Assembly: GCF_035944355.1 (NCBI RefSeq)
Contig: NZ_DASZBH010000009.1
Span: 62,001 to 126,000, forward strand
Direction of reading: 5' to 3'
DNA from: Frateuria_A sp035944355
Lineage (GTDB): Bacteria > Pseudomonadota > Gammaproteobacteria > Xanthomonadales > Rhodanobacteraceae
DNA length: 64,000 bases
The translations under genes and the position numbers were made by a program. Shown here piece after piece: positions 62,544 to 64,000 of this stretch; positions within the stretch are counted from its first letter, which is position 1; each line of letters starts with the position of its first letter. The notes beneath the pieces are model-generated. The model had not been told where the DNA came from and searched no databases. It saw only the letters and a program-made list of their open reading frames with translations.

Positions 62544-63143
62544 TCAGGGCGCGACCGGCTGCAAGGCCTCCACGTACACCAGCTCGCAGGCGCCATCGCC
62601 GGTGTCCTCGCGGCTGAGCGAGGTGCGCCAGCGCCAGCCGTCCGGACGGCTGGCATCGACCAGGAGGCCTTCGATGTGCACCAGCTCGCCCTGGCGCACG
62701 CGCTCCATGGAGCGACGCACGCCCTCGTCGGCGGGGATCAGGTGCATGTTGGCGCTGGAGGTCTCGATCTCGCGGCGCGGAATCGGGAACTCGTCCACAT
62801 GCCAGTAGTAGAAGCGGCCGGACTGCCGGATGTCGATGCGCGAGAGCACCGCGCTGTCGGACATGCGGCCCCAGCCGAGCGCCAGGTCCATCGGCGCGAG
62901 CGAGGCGCCGGCGTCAAAACGGTAGTCCTCGCGCGAGAGCACGCGCGCGGTGAGCGCGAAGTGGGCGCGCGTGCGCAAGGTGACGTCGCCGCGCTGGAGC
63001 GTCGCGCCTTGGTCCAGGTCCACTTGCTCCGGCGCATCCGCGGCGAGCACGCCGGCAGGCGGATGCAGCGGGCGATGCGCCCACCAGCCGAGCGCGCCCC
63101 AGCCTAGCGCCGCGAAGAGCGCGAACCACAGCAGCCGCCGCAT
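62544..63143 (-). CDS. Unknown exported or membrane-anchored protein
   Basis: I do not recognise this family. The 199-residue product begins with a hydrophobic segment (about 4-22, LWFALFAALGWGALGWW) that looks like an uncleaved anchor or signal sequence, followed by a soluble, probably periplasmic domain without cysteine pairs: LTARVLSREDYRFDAGASLA near 65-84 and DEFPIPRREIETSSANMHLI near 117-136. It lies 24 bases downstream of oxyR in the same direction and may be co-transcribed with it; it is convergent with trmJ. Confidence 0.72.
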   Translation of the reverse strand: MRRLLWFALFAALGWGALGWWAHRPLHPPAGVLAADAPEQVDLDQGATLQRGDVTLRTRAHFALTARVLSREDYRFDAGASLAPMDLALGWGRMSDSAVLSRIDIRQSGRFYYWHVDEFPIPRREIETSSANMHLIPADEGVRRSMERVRQGELVHIEGLLVDASRPDGWRWRTSLSREDTGDGACELVYVEALQPVAP

Positions 63144-63167
63144 CGGTTTTTCCCCTGTGGACGTTGG

Positions 63168-64000
63168 TCAGGCGCGCTTGCGCCGCGCGGCGCCGGCGGG
63201 TTCGCAAAGCTCCGGCTTGAGCAGGCCGGCCGGCAGGCTGCGCACGACGTCGGCGAAGCGCTTGAGGAACGGCCCGAGCGATGAACTCTTGCGCCACACC
63301 AGCGCGATGCGCCGGCTCGGCGCGTTTCCTGCGAACTCCAGCAACTGCACGTTGCCGGTGCGCGCCACCGGCGGCTTGATCGCCAGGGTCGGCAACAGCG
63401 TGATACCCACGTTCGCGGCCACCATCTGGCGCAGGGTTTCCAGGCTGGTCGCGCGGAAGCCGACCTTTTCGCCGGCGCCGGCGAGCTGGCAGAGCTCCAA
63501 CGCCTGGTCGCGCAGGCAATGGCCGTCCTCCAGCAGCAGCAGGCTCTCGTCCTCAAGGTCGGCGAGCTTCAGCCGCGCCTTGCGCCGGGCCAGCGGATGG
63601 TCGTCCGGCACCGCCAGCACGAATGGCTCCTCGAACAGGAATTCCGCATGCAGGCTTTCCTCGTGCAGGGGCAGGGCGAGCAGCCCGGTGTCCAGCGACC
63701 CCTCGCGCAGCATGCGGATGACCTGCTCGGTCTTTTCCTCGATCAGCAGCAGTTCCAGCCGCGGAAAGCGCTGGCGCACCAGCGGCACCAGGTGCGGCAG
63801 CAGGTAGGGCCCGAGCGTGGGAAACACGCCCAGGCGCAGCTTGCCGGCCTCCGGGTCGCGCGTGCGCTGGGCGATCGCGCGAATCTCGTCGACCTCGGCC
63901 AGCACCGCGCGCGCGCGGCCGGCGATCTCGCGGCCGGTCTCGGTGAGCAGCACCTTGCGCGGCGTGCGCTCGACCAGCGCCACGCCCAGCTCGTCCTCCA
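63168..64000 (-). CDS. oxyR: Hydrogen-peroxide regulator OxyR (5' end outside the window)
   Basis: OxyR is the LysR-type activator that senses peroxide through a disulphide. The visible 277 codons lack the first part of the helix-turn-helix, which lies beyond 64000; the frame enters as LEDELGVALVERTPRK, the end of the DNA-binding domain. The redox site is unmistakable: LLEDGHCLRDQALELC contains the two cysteines that form the regulatory disulphide, at the same spacing as Cys199 and Cys208 of E. coli. The basic C-terminal tail (RRKRA) is longer than usual. Confidence 0.95.
   Translation of the reverse strand, partial: EDELGVALVERTPRKVLLTETGREIAGRARAVLAEVDEIRAIAQRTRDPEAGKLRLGVFPTLGPYLLPHLVPLVRQRFPRLELLLIEEKTEQVIRMLREGSLDTGLLALPLHEESLHAEFLFEEPFVLAVPDDHPLARRKARLKLADLEDESLLLLEDGHCLRDQALELCQLAGAGEKVGFRATSLETLRQMVAANVGITLLPTLAIKPPVARTGNVQLLEFAGNAPSRRIALVWRKSSSLGPFLKRFADVVRSLPAGLLKPELCEPAGAARRKRA

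Overview
This is a GC-rich, densely coding chromosomal window from a gammaproteobacterium, most likely of the Xanthomonadales (Rhodanobacteraceae or Xanthomonadaceae; genus not resolvable by eye). The basis is gene content and order: an mra/dcw cluster running into lpxC, dciA (DUF721), an M23 peptidase and secA; a lptD-surA-pdxA-rsmA-apaG-apaH operon; rpoN-hpf beside hprK-rapZ and a sugar-permease-free PTS; a purN / purM / DUF2066 / perM / hda block; and short heptanucleotide and hairpin repeats at gene junctions. Almost everything is core genome. I see no prophage, insertion sequence, integron, tRNA, rRNA operon or CRISPR array.

Layout. 1-1477: start of a divergent gene, rsmI, and the RNase P RNA with its promoter and terminator. 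1478-17300: one long division and cell-wall operon (mraZ, rsmH, ftsL, ftsI, murE, murF, mraY, ftsW, murG, murC, ddl, ftsQ, ftsA, ftsZ), most junctions overlapping by 4 bases, driven by a TTGACG-N17-TATGGT promoter with four phased MraZ boxes. 17301-23300: structured spacer, lpxC, dciA (reverse), M23 peptidase, secA. 23373-30455 (reverse): lptD-surA-pdxA-rsmA-apaG-apaH. 30552-32638 (reverse): a membrane protein resembling the cobalamin transporter BtuM, a PduO-type cobalamin adenosyltransferase and a histone-deacetylase-like amidohydrolase. 32748-36034: two ubiquinone hydroxylases and a secreted dienelactone-hydrolase-like protein. 36349-41528: ispB (reverse), an MFS exporter, a DedA-rhodanese fusion, ssb and a pirin. 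41686-51773 (reverse): ptsI, ptsH, EIIA, rapZ, hprK, hpf, rpoN, lptB, lptA, lptC, kdsC, kdsD. 51927-53516: ibaG and murA. 53560-59188: DUF3108 protein, purN, purM (reverse), then DUF2066 protein, perM and hda. 59233-59848: three tandem KGG/Em-like stress proteins (reverse). 60260-64000: suhB, a small membrane protein, trmJ, an unknown periplasmic protein and the C-terminal part of oxyR.

How it works together. The window concentrates envelope biogenesis: peptidoglycan precursors and septal synthesis (dcw, murA), lipid A commitment (lpxC), Kdo supply (kdsC, kdsD), LPS transport (lptA, lptB, lptC, lptD), outer-membrane protein folding (surA) and secretion (secA). It also holds a regulatory PTS with HPr kinase, the RNase adaptor RapZ and sigma-54, plus quinone synthesis genes (ispB, ubiH, ubiI-like).

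The less ordinary observations are small-scale: an operator array and extra palindrome in the mra promoter; mini-ORFs whose stop codons overlap the next start (ftsQ/ftsA, the MFS gene, kdsD); likely leaderless starts; a heptanucleotide inverted-repeat family that has been read into the ends of ddl and ibaG; a sigma-54-like promoter before hprK; a BtuM-like gene; and the tandem Em-like stress proteins.
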